Source: Sphingomonas cremea
GTDB taxonomy: Bacteria; Pseudomonadota; Alphaproteobacteria; Sphingomonadales; Sphingomonadaceae
NCBI RefSeq assembly: GCF_021502585.1
Contig: NZ_JAKFGM010000002.1
Location: 664,988 to 728,987, forward strand
Direction of reading: 5' to 3'
DNA: 64,000 nucleotides
Shown: positions 26,276 to 34,919 of the stretch, one piece after another
Position numbering within the stretch: the first letter of the stretch is position 1
Layout: each line of letters begins with the position of its first letter
Notes under the pieces: generated by a model
Seen by the model: only the letters and a program-made list of their open reading frames with translations
The model's database searches: none
What the model was told of the DNA's origin: nothing
Position numbers and translations under genes: made by a program

Positions 26276-28235
26276 GCCGTCGGGCCGAGGCGCTGGCCAC
26301 CGCACTTGCAAGAGTGCTCACGGTGAACGGCTTCCTTAGCAGATCATAGCCCACAAGATCGTCGCCTTCGCCTTCGCCGACATAGCCTGTGACGAACAAG
26401 ACGGCGAAATCGTGCCGACGCGATTTCATCTCACGGATCATTTCCGGCCCGGTCATTTCCGGCATGATGACATCGGAGATAACCAGGTCGAATTCCATGC
26501 TGTCGAACAAGGCAAGTGCCTCCGCCCCGCTTGCGCAGGCGATGGGTTCGTAGCCGAGGTCCTCGAGTGCCCCCACCGTCGCGGTCCGCACACGCGGATC
26601 ATCCTCGACCAGCAAGATTCTCGCGCCGGGCACGGTCATGTCGTCCTCCGCCCTTGCCTGCATCGCCGGGTGCGCGCGTACATTGCTTGCCTGAGCATCG
26701 GTTCGTGGCAGGTAAATTGATACGGTTGTGCCCTTGCCAACCGTACTTTCGATGCCGACCTCGCCTCCAGATTGATGGGCGAAGCCGAAGATCTGGCTGA
26801 GGCCGAGACCGGTCCCCTTGCCGACCGCCTTAGTAGTGAAAAAGGGCTCGAACGCGCGCTCCTTGACCTCTGGGGTCATGCCGCAGCCCGTGTCGGATAC
26901 TTCGATGACCAGATATTCGCCTGCCCGAATATCGCCAACCGCATTGGAATCCATGGTCACATTTCGGCTGCGGATGGTCAGTTTGCCGGTCCCGTCCATG
27001 GCATCGCGTGCATTGACCGCTAAGTTGAGAATGGCATTTTCCAGCTGGTGAGGGTCGACAAAGACCGGCCAGGCGTCATTGGCCAGTTCTGTCTTGACCT
27101 TGATCCGCTCGCCCAGCGTGCGGTCAAGAAGCTCGCTCATGCCGCCGACCAATATTGCGGTGTCGAGGCGTTCGGGAAGCAATGGCTCCGAGCGCGCAAA
27201 TGAGAGCAGGCGGCGCGTCAGGGCAGCGGCACGCGTAGCACCTTCCATCGCATTGGTGAGGTGGGTCATCACCTCTCTTCGCGGACCGTTGAGGCGACGC
27301 CTGGCAAGGTCGATTCCGCCGACCACGACCGCCAGCATGTTGTTGAAATCATGTGCGATGCCGCCGGTCAGCTGGCCGACCGCTTCCATCTTCTGGACCT
27401 GGCGGAGCTGGGCCTCGGCCGCCTGGCGTTCCACCGCCTCGGCCTTAAGCGCCTGGTTCGCCTCCCACAGCTCCTGCGTGCGGTCGCGGACCGCCTGCTC
27501 CAGGGCCTGGGCACGCTCGGATTCGCTCTCGGCCTCGCGTCGGGCGGCGGCGTTGAGGCGCAGTGCCTGGACCGCGATGTAACCCATGAAGATCGCGAAC
27601 AACCCGACGATGACGCCGAGCCAGCTAAGATAATCGGTCAGCCGGTCGGCTTCGGCGGAAAAAAGCTGCGACTCCTCGATCTTTTCCGACAATCCGGCGC
27701 GCTCGGCATTGGCGATTTCCGAAAGCTTGCCCCTCAGCCTCGTGCCAACATCATCAACCCCGTTCTGCTTGACCGAGATCGAGTAGAAATAGCTGAGGCC
27801 ATAAGCTTTTTGGCGGCCGGCGATGTAGCGTGCGACATCGCTGAACTGCTTGCCGCGTTCATTGAACAGCATGCGCAGCTCTGCAGTTCTCCGCTGCTGC
27901 TGAGGATCGGGCGAGACCGATCGTTCGAGCTGGGAGATTTGCTGCTCGGCAAGGCGCCATTGGGCATAATAGCGACTGCCACTCGACTTCATGTCCTCAT
28001 CGAGGGCAAATCGACCAACCGCCGCCTCGGCCCTAGCGATGCTGGCGTCGGCGGTGCGGGTCAGAAGGGCAACGTCATAAGCGTGACGCTCAGCCTCAAG
28101 AGCCTGATCGCGGGCGCTGTTGGTCATTGCGACCAGCACGACCATCCCCAAAAGGACCAAGGTCGCGACGAGCGCCACCGCCGCTGCTCCGCCGCGGCGC
28201 CAGTAGAACCATTGTTCTTCTTCCCCCGGCGTCAT
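26232..28235 (-). CDS. Hybrid sensor histidine kinase with C-terminal receiver
   Basis: A 667-residue membrane sensor with helix 1 near 15-38, a periplasmic helical region to about 200, and helix 2 near 203-224. Coiled coil and HisKA follow, with phospho-acceptor H295 (GGIAHDFNNM), then HATPase (N box LNLAVNARDAM, G boxes DTGCGM and GKGTGLGLSQIFG). A receiver domain with LLVEDD and SDVIMPEMTG completes it. Stimulus and target are unknown, and no separate regulator gene is adjacent. Its 3' end overlaps the nucleotidyltransferase-like gene by 44 bases, so its terminal tail lies on coding DNA of the other strand. Confidence 0.9.
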   Translation of the reverse strand: MTPGEEEQWFYWRRGGAAAVALVATLVLLGMVVLVAMTNSARDQALEAERHAYDVALLTRTADASIARAEAAVGRFALDEDMKSSGSRYYAQWRLAEQQISQLERSVSPDPQQQRRTAELRMLFNERGKQFSDVARYIAGRQKAYGLSYFYSISVKQNGVDDVGTRLRGKLSEIANAERAGLSEKIEESQLFSAEADRLTDYLSWLGVIVGLFAIFMGYIAVQALRLNAAARREAESESERAQALEQAVRDRTQELWEANQALKAEAVERQAAEAQLRQVQKMEAVGQLTGGIAHDFNNMLAVVVGGIDLARRRLNGPRREVMTHLTNAMEGATRAAALTRRLLSFARSEPLLPERLDTAILVGGMSELLDRTLGERIKVKTELANDAWPVFVDPHQLENAILNLAVNARDAMDGTGKLTIRSRNVTMDSNAVGDIRAGEYLVIEVSDTGCGMTPEVKERAFEPFFTTKAVGKGTGLGLSQIFGFAHQSGGEVGIESTVGKGTTVSIYLPRTDAQASNVRAHPAMQARAEDDMTVPGARILLVEDDPRVRTATVGALEDLGYEPIACASGAEALALFDSMEFDLVISDVIMPEMTGPEMIREMKSRRHDFAVLFVTGYVGEGEGDDLVGYDLLRKPFTVSTLASAVASASARRPSESRPIGGAAAAG

Positions 28236-28291
28236 GGCGCCAGTCTAAACTCCGGATTCGGGGAGCGAAACCCCTATTAGGGCGACGTTGC

Positions 28292-29494
28292 TCAGCCGAT
28301 GCACCCCGTGGCACGGCCCGCCGCCTCGAACATGCCAAGAATCTCGTTGACCTGCTCCGCCGAATGCTCGGAGCACAGCGAGCAGCGAAGAAGGGTCATG
28401 TTGGCCGGGGTTGCGGGCGGGCGGGCGAGATTGACGTAGAGGCCCTCGTGCAAAAGCGCCTCCCACATCGCCGCGCCTCGTTCCAGGTCGGGCATGATGA
28501 CGGCGATGATCGCCGACTGTGGCGCTTCGGTGCCAAGGGTGAAGCCAAGCGCCTTCAGGCCAGCGTGCAGCTTCTTGCTGTTCTCCCACAGATGGTCGCG
28601 CTTCGCCTTGCCGTGCATCAGCTTGCGGATCGAGGTCGCAGCGGTGGCGACCACGCTCGGCGGAAGCGAGGCGGTGAAGACGTAGGGGCGGCAAACCAGC
28701 CGGAGGATTTCGAACTTGGGGTGATTGGAGACGCAAAATCCGCCGACCGTTCCGACCGACTTGGAGAAAGTGCCGATGATGAAGTCGACGTCGTCGATGA
28801 CGCCCTGCGCTTCGGCAACGCCGCGGCCATTTTCCCCGATGAAGCCCATCGAATGGGCCTCGTCGACCAGGACCATCGCGCCATGCGCCTTCGAAACCGC
28901 GACCATTTCCTTCAAGGGAGCGATATCGCCGAGCATCGAATAGACGCCTTCGAGCACGACCAGCTTGCCCGTGTCCTGGGGAAGGCGCTTCAGCCGCTTT
29001 TCGAGGGCGTCGATGTCGTTGTGACGGAACGGCACGATCTGAGCATTGCCGAGCGCGCAGCCGTCGTAGATCGAGGCGTGGCTGTCGATGTCGAGGATGA
29101 TGTAGTCATCCTTGCCGGCCATCGTCGAAATGATGCCGAGGTTCGCCTGGTAGCCAGTCGAAAAGACCATGGCGTGGTCCATGGAGTAAAAGTCCTTGAG
29201 CGCCTCCTCGACCGCCTTGTGGCCGACGTAGGTGCCGTTGAGGACCCGGCTGCCGGTGGTGCCGGAGCCGAACCGGTCCAGCGCGTCCTTGCCCGCCGCG
29301 ATCACGTCGGGGTCGAACGTCATTCCCATATAATTGTAGGTGCCGAGCAGGATCGTCTTGCGGCCGTTGCAGATGGCGACGGTCGGCGAGACCACCTCTT
29401 CCATCACCAGGTTGAACGGGTCGGTGACCCCGGTCGAAAGCAACTGTTCGCGAGTTTCGATCAGCGGATCGAATTTGGAGAATAGGTCAGTCAA
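28292..29494 (-). CDS. spt: Serine palmitoyltransferase
   Basis: Condenses L-serine with an acyl thioester to 3-ketosphinganine, the first step of sphingolipid synthesis; a soluble PLP enzyme. About 400 residues. H139 (ring-stacking), D211, H214 and PLP lysine K245 (GTFSKSVGTVGGF) correspond to H159, D231, H234 and K265 of the S. paucimobilis enzyme with a constant offset of 20. RPPATPAN near the C-terminus matches the mobile RPPATP loop. The start is a TTG (29494), one base after the acp stop. 8-amino-7-oxononanoate synthase is excluded by these features. Confidence 0.95.
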   Translation of the reverse strand: MTDLFSKFDPLIETREQLLSTGVTDPFNLVMEEVVSPTVAICNGRKTILLGTYNYMGMTFDPDVIAAGKDALDRFGSGTTGSRVLNGTYVGHKAVEEALKDFYSMDHAMVFSTGYQANLGIISTMAGKDDYIILDIDSHASIYDGCALGNAQIVPFRHNDIDALEKRLKRLPQDTGKLVVLEGVYSMLGDIAPLKEMVAVSKAHGAMVLVDEAHSMGFIGENGRGVAEAQGVIDDVDFIIGTFSKSVGTVGGFCVSNHPKFEILRLVCRPYVFTASLPPSVVATAATSIRKLMHGKAKRDHLWENSKKLHAGLKALGFTLGTEAPQSAIIAVIMPDLERGAAMWEALLHEGLYVNLARPPATPANMTLLRCSLCSEHSAEQVNEILGMFEAAGRATGCIG

Positions 29495-29495
29495 T

Positions 29496-29741
29496 TCAGG
29501 CCGCCTGCAGCTTGTCGACCGCGTCGACCAGCTGGCCAACGTTCTCGATCTCCGCCTGCTGGTTCATGGTGATGAGAATATCGAACTCGTCTTCAACATT
29601 GGCGACGAAGTCGAGCACGGTAAGGCTGTCCCACTCCAGGTCCTGGGCGAACCGGGTCTGGTCGGTGACCTCGATACCCTTCTTGTTGAACGGCTCGATC
29701 AGGGCCTTCACCCTGGCGTCGGTTTCGGCTCGGTCGGTCAT
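29496..29741 (-). CDS. Acyl carrier protein dedicated to sphingolipid synthesis
   Basis: An 81-residue acidic carrier whose phosphopantetheine serine is S39 (LEWDSLTVLDFV). Divergence from the housekeeping ACP (usually GADSLD) and its position one base upstream of spt argue that it supplies the acyl chain to Spt. In Caulobacter an ACP next to spt is needed for ceramide synthesis. The ATG at 29741 follows AGGGACGCGAAC. First gene of an acp-spt operon. Confidence 0.9.
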   Translation of the reverse strand: MTDRAETDARVKALIEPFNKKGIEVTDQTRFAQDLEWDSLTVLDFVANVEDEFDILITMNQQAEIENVGQLVDAVDKLQAA

Positions 29742-30136
29742 GTTCGCGTCCCTAGTGAGGAGCGCGGGCTTTCGCAATCGAATGGGGCGCAAAGAGGGCG
29801 GGACGACCGCCACCTAACGTCACTAAATTCACCAATGTCACGGGGTCAGGCGCCATATTCGTGAACTTAAGGGCGGCGGATCTCCCAAATGCCAGGCAAT
29901 GAGAAGGAGCCGCCACCAGCTTCTCACAGGCGGATACCTGTAGGACAGGATTTTCGGACGGCGGCATTGAATGTTCTTACCAATCCCGCGCAACCGATGC
30001 CCGCAGCGGACATTGCCTATCCCGGGCGAACGTGGAATTTGGCGGACATGACCTTGTTATCCTTTGCTGCATTGGCCGCCGGCGGGACGCGTGCCCCAAG
30101 CGTCGGTCTAGACCGCGCTTGGGAGTGTAGCTGCGG
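29742..30136. promoter_or_regulatory. Divergent intergenic region, acp-spt and 2OG oxygenase
   Basis: 395 bases that must hold the promoters of acp-spt (minus) and the oxygenase gene (plus). A frame from 29889 to 30140 is open, but its product is Pro/Arg/Ala-rich without family features and I do not accept it. I can identify no operator or RNA structure with confidence. Confidence 0.4.
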
Positions 30137-31099
30137 ATGAACGCCATGGCTGAAACAGAATCCGACAATCAGTTTCGAACCGGCATGGCCATGCTTGCCG
30201 GCAACACCCTGTCCCCGGACTGGGAAAAGGCCGTAGTGCTGATCGATGCGGCGGCGGCGGCGGGCCATGCGGACGCCATCGAGCGCCAGGCGCTCCTCGA
30301 ATGCAGGGGAGTGGGCCGCGCCCCCAGTTGGGACAAGGCGCTGGATTTGCTGGCAATCGCGGCCGGGCGCGGTTCGCAATATGCGGCCCGGCAGCTGATC
30401 CTGCTGGCCGACGACCAGTTTGAGCCGGCGGACTCGGCCGAGCCGCGGCAGGGCGATTGGGGCGAAATGCGGTCGCGAATCCCGATCGCGCAGCGCGTAA
30501 GGGCGTCCACGGCCCCGGGTCACATGTTTTCGGCGAGCCCGATCGTCCACGCCGTGCCCGACTTCGCCAGCGCCGCCGAATGCCAGTGGCTGATCGCCGC
30601 GGCTGCGCCACGGCTCGACCGGGCAGGCGTCTATAATAATCCGTCAGGGATCGACCCCGGGCGCACCAATCAGAGCGCTTTATTCAATTTCTGCAATTCG
30701 GACATGGTCGTCGAGATGATCCGACACCGTATCGCGAACCAGCTCGACGCGCCGCTGGGATGCCTGGAGATGTCGCAAGTGCTGCATTACGGCGTCGGGC
30801 AGGAATTTGTGTTGCACTGCGACTTCCTCGACCCGCAAGCGATGCGCGAGGAAATTGCGCGCAATGGCCAACGAGTTGCAACTGTCCTCATCTACCTCAA
30901 TGATGACTTCGAGGGGGGCGAGACGAGTTTCCCGCGCCTTCAGATCGACCATCGCGGCGGGCCCGGCGATGCACTGGTGTTCGGCAATGTCGATTCGGCT
31001 GGAAGGCCGGACTCAAAGTCACAGCATGCCGGCCGCCCGCCGACGCGCGGCGAGAAATGGGTTTTCTCGCAATGGGTGCGGAATCGAGCGCCAGGCTGA
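30137..31099 (+). CDS. 2-oxoglutarate/Fe(II) oxygenase of the prolyl-4-hydroxylase type
   Basis: A 320-residue protein. Residues about 10-95 look like Sel1-type helical repeats (AGHADAIERQALLECRGVG). The C-terminal half is a P4H-like double-stranded beta helix: Fe ligands H227 and D229 (VLHCDFLD) and H297, with GEKWVFSQW carrying the 2OG-binding basic residue (K307). YLNDDFEGGETSFP is family-typical. The substrate may be a peptidyl proline, another protein residue or a small molecule. Divergent from acp-spt, so a role in lipid hydroxylation is possible but unsupported by sequence. Confidence 0.85.
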   Translation: MNAMAETESDNQFRTGMAMLAGNTLSPDWEKAVVLIDAAAAAGHADAIERQALLECRGVGRAPSWDKALDLLAIAAGRGSQYAARQLILLADDQFEPADSAEPRQGDWGEMRSRIPIAQRVRASTAPGHMFSASPIVHAVPDFASAAECQWLIAAAAPRLDRAGVYNNPSGIDPGRTNQSALFNFCNSDMVVEMIRHRIANQLDAPLGCLEMSQVLHYGVGQEFVLHCDFLDPQAMREEIARNGQRVATVLIYLNDDFEGGETSFPRLQIDHRGGPGDALVFGNVDSAGRPDSKSQHAGRPPTRGEKWVFSQWVRNRAPG

Positions 31100-31108
31100 G
31101 TCGGTAGC

Positions 31109-31282
31109 CTAGCTGCGCAAACCGGTGGCGCGCTTCGCGCCGAACACCACCGCCAATGCCTCATAACGATCCGCCATTTCCGTGTGGACCGCGGCCACCC
31201 GCAGGTTGGTCGCGCGATCGCTCATGCTCCGCTCGTAGCGCTCACGGTCGGCAAAATAGCTGGCGAGTTGATCGTCGGACAT
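31109..31282 (-). CDS. Small conserved helical protein
   Basis: 57 residues starting MSDDQLASYFADRERYERSM and ending in a basic, Ala-rich helix (VHTEMADRYEALAVVF). Short proteins of this pattern occur in many sphingomonads, without known function. ATG at 31282 with GGGGAAA upstream. Convergent with the oxygenase gene. Confidence 0.6.
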   Translation of the reverse strand: MSDDQLASYFADRERYERSMSDRATNLRVAAVHTEMADRYEALAVVFGAKRATGLRS

Positions 31283-31371
31283 TTTCCCCAAACGTAAAAT
31301 TCCGGTTCGGGTTCCGACAGGCGGCGACCGCAGATGCGAAGCCTGATGGTCGAGGGGCGTAGGCGGCGTGA

Positions 31372-32586
31372 TCAGCGCGAGAACACCGCTCCATGCGGGG
31401 CGCCCTCGCCAGTCCAGCCGTGCGGCCATGACTGCTTGGCAAAGCTGAATCCGGGCTGGCCATCCGCCCCGCGAAATGCCTCGTCGATCGTCAGCGCGCC
31501 GCTCTTCTCGTCGAGCTTGAGCAAATACATCCGCTCGCCCGGCTTTTGGGGGGTAACGGCCAGGCGCCTGGAATTCGGGTCCCAGGCTGTCCAGTGCGGC
31601 GCAAAATCCGAGCCAATGACCAGCCGGGAGACCTCTACCGGGCTGTTTCCGTCGGCAATGTCGAGGACTATGAAGCCGTGGATGTCGGGGACGCTTTGCA
31701 CCATATAATGCCCGGCGATGGTCGGAACGCCGCACCAGCTTCCCGGAAACTGGTGAACCAGCCTTGCCTTGGGCGCCGGGCCTTCCATGCCGGTCACCCG
31801 CTGCACGCCGCATGACAGGGTTTGGACATAGGCCGCCCCATCGGGTCCGATCCGCGGCTCCTCGGGCGAGATATGCCCATTGAGCCGGGGGCCGGGGTCC
31901 AGCCTGTACGTCCCCAGCAGTTTGAGGTCCGACAGGCGAAACAGTTGATAGGTGTTGCTGGTCAGCAGGAAATCGTCGCCCATCGGCGAATTGGTGACGA
32001 TCACCCGGTCGATCTTCGGCAGGACCGCCAGCCCATAGGGCAGCAGCCCCTCGTCCGCGAACGCCGGGTCGGCATTGCTTGCCGACCGCACGATCTTGCC
32101 GGAATCGTCGATTTCCACCAGCCCGCCGCTCTTCCCGCCCATGACCATGTGGCCGCCGTGATCGGGATATTGGAAGGTCGCCAGCACATTGCCGTTGGGC
32201 AGGCGAGCGAAGCTGTGCGGCATGCTGTAACCGCCAAGGCTGGTGAAGGCGCCGGCCTGGCGAGGCTGGCGCGGATTGCGCAGATCCATGATCACGGTGC
32301 GATTGGCGTCATGATCATTGGCGAACAGCATTCCACTGACCGGCATTTCATATTCGGTATGGTGGGCCTTCGAGCTTTTCTGGTCGGTGCCGACACTGGT
32401 AACCAACTTGCCGTAGGCCGGAGAAGCCGGGTCGGCGTCCACCACAGCCAGGAAGTCGTTGCCGGTCTTTACAGGGTCACCGACCCACACGAACAAATAT
32501 CGATCGGTTGATTTGGCAGGTTGGGATTGTGCGGCCGCACCCAATGCCAGCGACGCCAGCGCAAACAGTCGAAAACCACGAAACAT
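31372..32586 (-). CDS. SBP56-related (selenium-binding-protein-like) exported protein
   Basis: A 404-residue protein with a signal peptide (RLFALASLALGAAAQ) and a seven-bladed beta-propeller pattern. It has KAHHTEYEMP, a YSMPHSFARLPNGNVLATF segment, EEPRIGPDGAAYVQT and SDFAPHWTAWD. Conserved His residues in these loops probably bind a metal, as in SBP56/methanethiol oxidase. Enzymatic role is uncertain: the family includes methanethiol oxidases, but the fit to that subgroup was not tested. It appears monocistronic. Confidence 0.7.
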   Translation of the reverse strand: MFRGFRLFALASLALGAAAQSQPAKSTDRYLFVWVGDPVKTGNDFLAVVDADPASPAYGKLVTSVGTDQKSSKAHHTEYEMPVSGMLFANDHDANRTVIMDLRNPRQPRQAGAFTSLGGYSMPHSFARLPNGNVLATFQYPDHGGHMVMGGKSGGLVEIDDSGKIVRSASNADPAFADEGLLPYGLAVLPKIDRVIVTNSPMGDDFLLTSNTYQLFRLSDLKLLGTYRLDPGPRLNGHISPEEPRIGPDGAAYVQTLSCGVQRVTGMEGPAPKARLVHQFPGSWCGVPTIAGHYMVQSVPDIHGFIVLDIADGNSPVEVSRLVIGSDFAPHWTAWDPNSRRLAVTPQKPGERMYLLKLDEKSGALTIDEAFRGADGQPGFSFAKQSWPHGWTGEGAPHGAVFSR

Positions 32587-32672
32587 CGTTATTCCCCCCT
32601 ATCGTCGCAGAGACACGGATTGCGACCAATCGTACGCGTCACATCAGCAGCCTGATAGTTTCACTCAACGCC

Positions 32673-32737
32673 AATGTCCGCAATGGGTGGAAACTGCCAC
32701 TAGGGCTTATGGCCGGAATCGGTGGAAAGCGAACATT
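32673..32737. repeat. Palindromic repeat pair (two units)
   Basis: Unit 1 is 32673-32700 (right arm diverged) and unit 2 is about 32708-32737, with the same order and spacing as the other pairs. It lies between the SBP56-like and arginase-family genes. Confidence 0.8.
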
Positions 32738-32756
32738 AGCGGCGCGGGCTATCCTT

Positions 32757-33560
32757 TCAGCTTCGCCCGGCCGCGAGCGAGGCCAGCTCCTTGACGAGTT
32801 TGGCGGCAACCACGGCGGTCATTCCGTTGATGTCGCGTGTCGGATTATATTCCACCACGTCCGCGCCGACGACAGGCACCTCGATGCGATGAAGCACGGA
32901 TAGGATCTCCCGGACCGACAGCCCGCCCGGTTCATGATGCGAAACACCAGGAGCGAACGCCGGGTCGAGGGCGTCCAAATCGATGCTGACGTAAAGCGGC
33001 GCAGCAGGGATGGGCACCGCATTGTGCGCGAAGTGCCGCATTTCAATGATCTCAACGCCGAACCGCCTGGCCTGCTCCCGGCAATGGCCATTTAGTGTCC
33101 TAATCCCCACTTGCACGAGGCGACTCGCAAGTCCCCGCTCCATGATCCGCGCGAATGGCGAAGCGTGGCTTAGCGGATCGCCCTCGAAGTCGTCATAAAG
33201 GTCCGGATGGGCGTCAAAATGCAGGATGTTCACTGGGCCGTGGACCTCCGCGAGGCCCGCGAGGATCGGATAAGTGACCATATGATCGCCGCCTAGAAAA
33301 AGCGGCGTTGCTCCGCCCTGGGCCGCCGCGGCCACGGCCGCGCGGATGCAGTCGAAATCGGCCGCAGACTCCTTGAGGTTCAGGTCGCCCAAATCTTCGA
33401 GGGCAATATCGAGACCGAGCTCGGCACCCAGCTCCGTTGCCCTGTTGCCATGTTCGGATGCCAGCGCCGCCCGGATAGCGCCGGGTGCCTGCGCTGGCCC
33501 GCGCAGGAAGGACGAATGCGAATCCGTCGGCAATCCGATCAGTCGAACCGTTTTCAGCAT
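32757..33560 (-). CDS. Arginase/agmatinase family hydrolase
   Basis: A 267-residue binuclear manganese ureohydrolase. Metal-ligand motifs are all present: LFLGGDH, HFDAHPDLYDDF and YVSIDLDALDP, plus the C-terminal DVVEYNPTRD. Substrate cannot be decided among agmatine, guanidinobutyrate, arginine and formimidoglutamate-type compounds. ATG at 33560. Repeats flank both ends, and no catabolic partners are adjacent. Confidence 0.88.
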   Translation of the reverse strand: MLKTVRLIGLPTDSHSSFLRGPAQAPGAIRAALASEHGNRATELGAELGLDIALEDLGDLNLKESAADFDCIRAAVAAAAQGGATPLFLGGDHMVTYPILAGLAEVHGPVNILHFDAHPDLYDDFEGDPLSHASPFARIMERGLASRLVQVGIRTLNGHCREQARRFGVEIIEMRHFAHNAVPIPAAPLYVSIDLDALDPAFAPGVSHHEPGGLSVREILSVLHRIEVPVVGADVVEYNPTRDINGMTAVVAAKLVKELASLAAGRS

Positions 33561-33584
33561 GCGCGAAGGCTAGGTAACGATGGC

Positions 33585-33614
33585 AATGACCGCAATGGGT
33601 CGAAAGCTGCCATT
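33585..33614. repeat. Palindromic intergenic repeat, single unit
   Basis: AATGACCGCAATGGGTCGAA then AGCTGCCATT, between the arginase-family start and the MarR stop. Confidence 0.85.
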
Positions 33615-33653
33615 ACGGCAAGTGGCTATAACAGGTCGAAAGCCGAAGCTGCG

Positions 33654-34088
33654 CTAAGTCCCGCTGAGGGCATCCCGCAATTTTCGGACCTGGCCGTTGA
33701 GTTTAGTCAGCTTTTCCGGCGTGAGCCCTGATCGCTCCAGCAGGGTTTGCGTAAGGCAGGCCGTCTTCTGGTCCAGCGCGCGGCCCTTGGCCGTCAGGCT
33801 CACGATGACCTGGCGCTCATCCATTGGATTGCGTTCGCGCGTAAGGAACCCTGCCGCCTCCAGGCGCTTTACCAGCGGAGTGATGGTGCTGGACTCCAGC
33901 GACAAGCGGTCGGCAATCGCGGATACTGCCAGCCCGTCCTGTTCCCACAATGCGCTGAGGACGAGATATTGCGGGTAGGTGAGGCCGAACGCGTCGAGCA
34001 TTGGCTTGTATGTCCGATTGACCGCCATGCTTGCCGCATAAAGCGAGAAACAAAGCTGGCCTTCCAAAGGTAGTTTCTGAGGCTTCAT
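33654..34088 (-). CDS. OhrR-like MarR family regulator
   Basis: A 144-residue wHTH protein. The N-terminal segment EGQLCFSLYAAS has Cys13 in the position of the redox-sensing Cys of OhrR. TYPQYLVLSALWEQDGL and the wing LTRERNPMDERQV are also OhrR-like, which suggests a thiol-based peroxide sensor. The ATG at 34088 with AGGAGA upstream is favoured. Divergent from an alpha/beta hydrolase gene rather than ohr, with palindromic operators between them. Confidence 0.85.
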   Translation of the reverse strand: MKPQKLPLEGQLCFSLYAASMAVNRTYKPMLDAFGLTYPQYLVLSALWEQDGLAVSAIADRLSLESSTITPLVKRLEAAGFLTRERNPMDERQVIVSLTAKGRALDQKTACLTQTLLERSGLTPEKLTKLNGQVRKLRDALSGT

Positions 34089-34110
34089 AACCGGATCTCC
34101 TGCAATTGTA

Positions 34111-34175
34111 TATCGCGATAATGAATCGCTTGACAAGGGTTATTGGGAAATCTAGAAGATAATTATCGCGATAAT
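34111..34175. promoter_or_regulatory. Two TATCGCGATA operators in the MarR/hydrolase divergent promoter
   Basis: TATCGCGATA occurs at 34111-34120, and within the perfect 14-base palindrome ATTATCGCGATAAT at 34162-34175. Centres are about 53 bases (five helical turns) apart. A TTGACA -35 lies at 34130-34135, and the second palindrome covers the likely -10/start region of the hydrolase promoter. Repression by the adjacent OhrR-like protein is inferred. Confidence 0.65.
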
Positions 34176-34205
34176 CATTATCGTCACAATTCAAAGGAAA
34201 ACAGA

Positions 34206-34913
34206 ATGTCCGCATCACAAAAGCCAGTCAGCATCGTCCTGGTCCACGGCGGGTTCGTCGATGGATCGGGTTGGAGAGGCGTTCACGACATCCTGACGAA
34301 GGACGGCTATGAGGTCATCGTCGTCCAGAACCCGACAGTGTCACTGGCCGACGACGTTGCCGTCACTAGGCGCGCGATCGCTTCCGCTAGTCACCCGGTG
34401 GTTCTCGTCGGCCATTCCTATGGCGGAGTCGTCATTACCGAAGCCGGCAACGACCGGAAAGTTCGCAGCCTGGTCTATATCGCCGCCTTTGCGCCGGATG
34501 CGGGCGAGTCTGTCGAAACCCTCATCGCCAACCCGGCGCCCGGCGCTCCGGTCCCGCCGATCCTGCCGCCGCAGGACGGTTATTTGAAGTTGGACGGCGC
34601 CAGGTTCGCGGACTCATTCGCAGCCGACGTCGATCCCGATACCGCCCGGTTCATGGCGGACTCGCAGGTCCCCTGGGGCGTGGATGCGCTTGCCGGAAAA
34701 GTCGGCGTTCCGGCGTGGAAGTCGAAGCCCTCCTTCTACCTCGTTGCGGCCGACGACCGCATGATCCCGCCGCCCGCACAGCGCATGATGGCGGAACGTG
34801 CTGGCGCCCAGGTCAGCGAGACGCCGGGGAGCCATTCGGTGTATGTGTCGCGACCCGAACAGGTCGCACGCCTGGTATCGCTGGCAGCTGAACAGGCCAT
34901 AGCAGTCGCATAA
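34206..34913 (+). CDS. Alpha/beta hydrolase
   Basis: A 235-residue cytoplasmic hydrolase of the EstC/pheophorbidase-like type. It has VLVHGGFVDGSGW at the oxyanion hole, nucleophile serine in VLVGHSYGG, Asp in AADDRMIP and the His in GSHSVYVSRP. ATG at 34206 with AAGGAAAA. Substrate unknown. Because it shares palindromic operators with an OhrR-like regulator, it is probably induced by peroxide or another electrophile. Confidence 0.87.
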   Translation: MSASQKPVSIVLVHGGFVDGSGWRGVHDILTKDGYEVIVVQNPTVSLADDVAVTRRAIASASHPVVLVGHSYGGVVITEAGNDRKVRSLVYIAAFAPDAGESVETLIANPAPGAPVPPILPPQDGYLKLDGARFADSFAADVDPDTARFMADSQVPWGVDALAGKVGVPAWKSKPSFYLVAADDRMIPPPAQRMMAERAGAQVSETPGSHSVYVSRPEQVARLVSLAAEQAIAVA

Positions 34914-34919
34914 ACTTTA

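Noticed and set aside
28292..29494. Calling the PLP enzyme 8-amino-7-oxononanoate synthase or KBL
   Set aside because: Active-site numbering matches serine palmitoyltransferase, the RPPATP loop is present, and a dedicated ACP precedes it.
29889..30140. Small open frame in the acp/oxygenase intergenic region
   Set aside because: No Shine-Dalgarno, low-complexity product and overlap with the oxygenase start.
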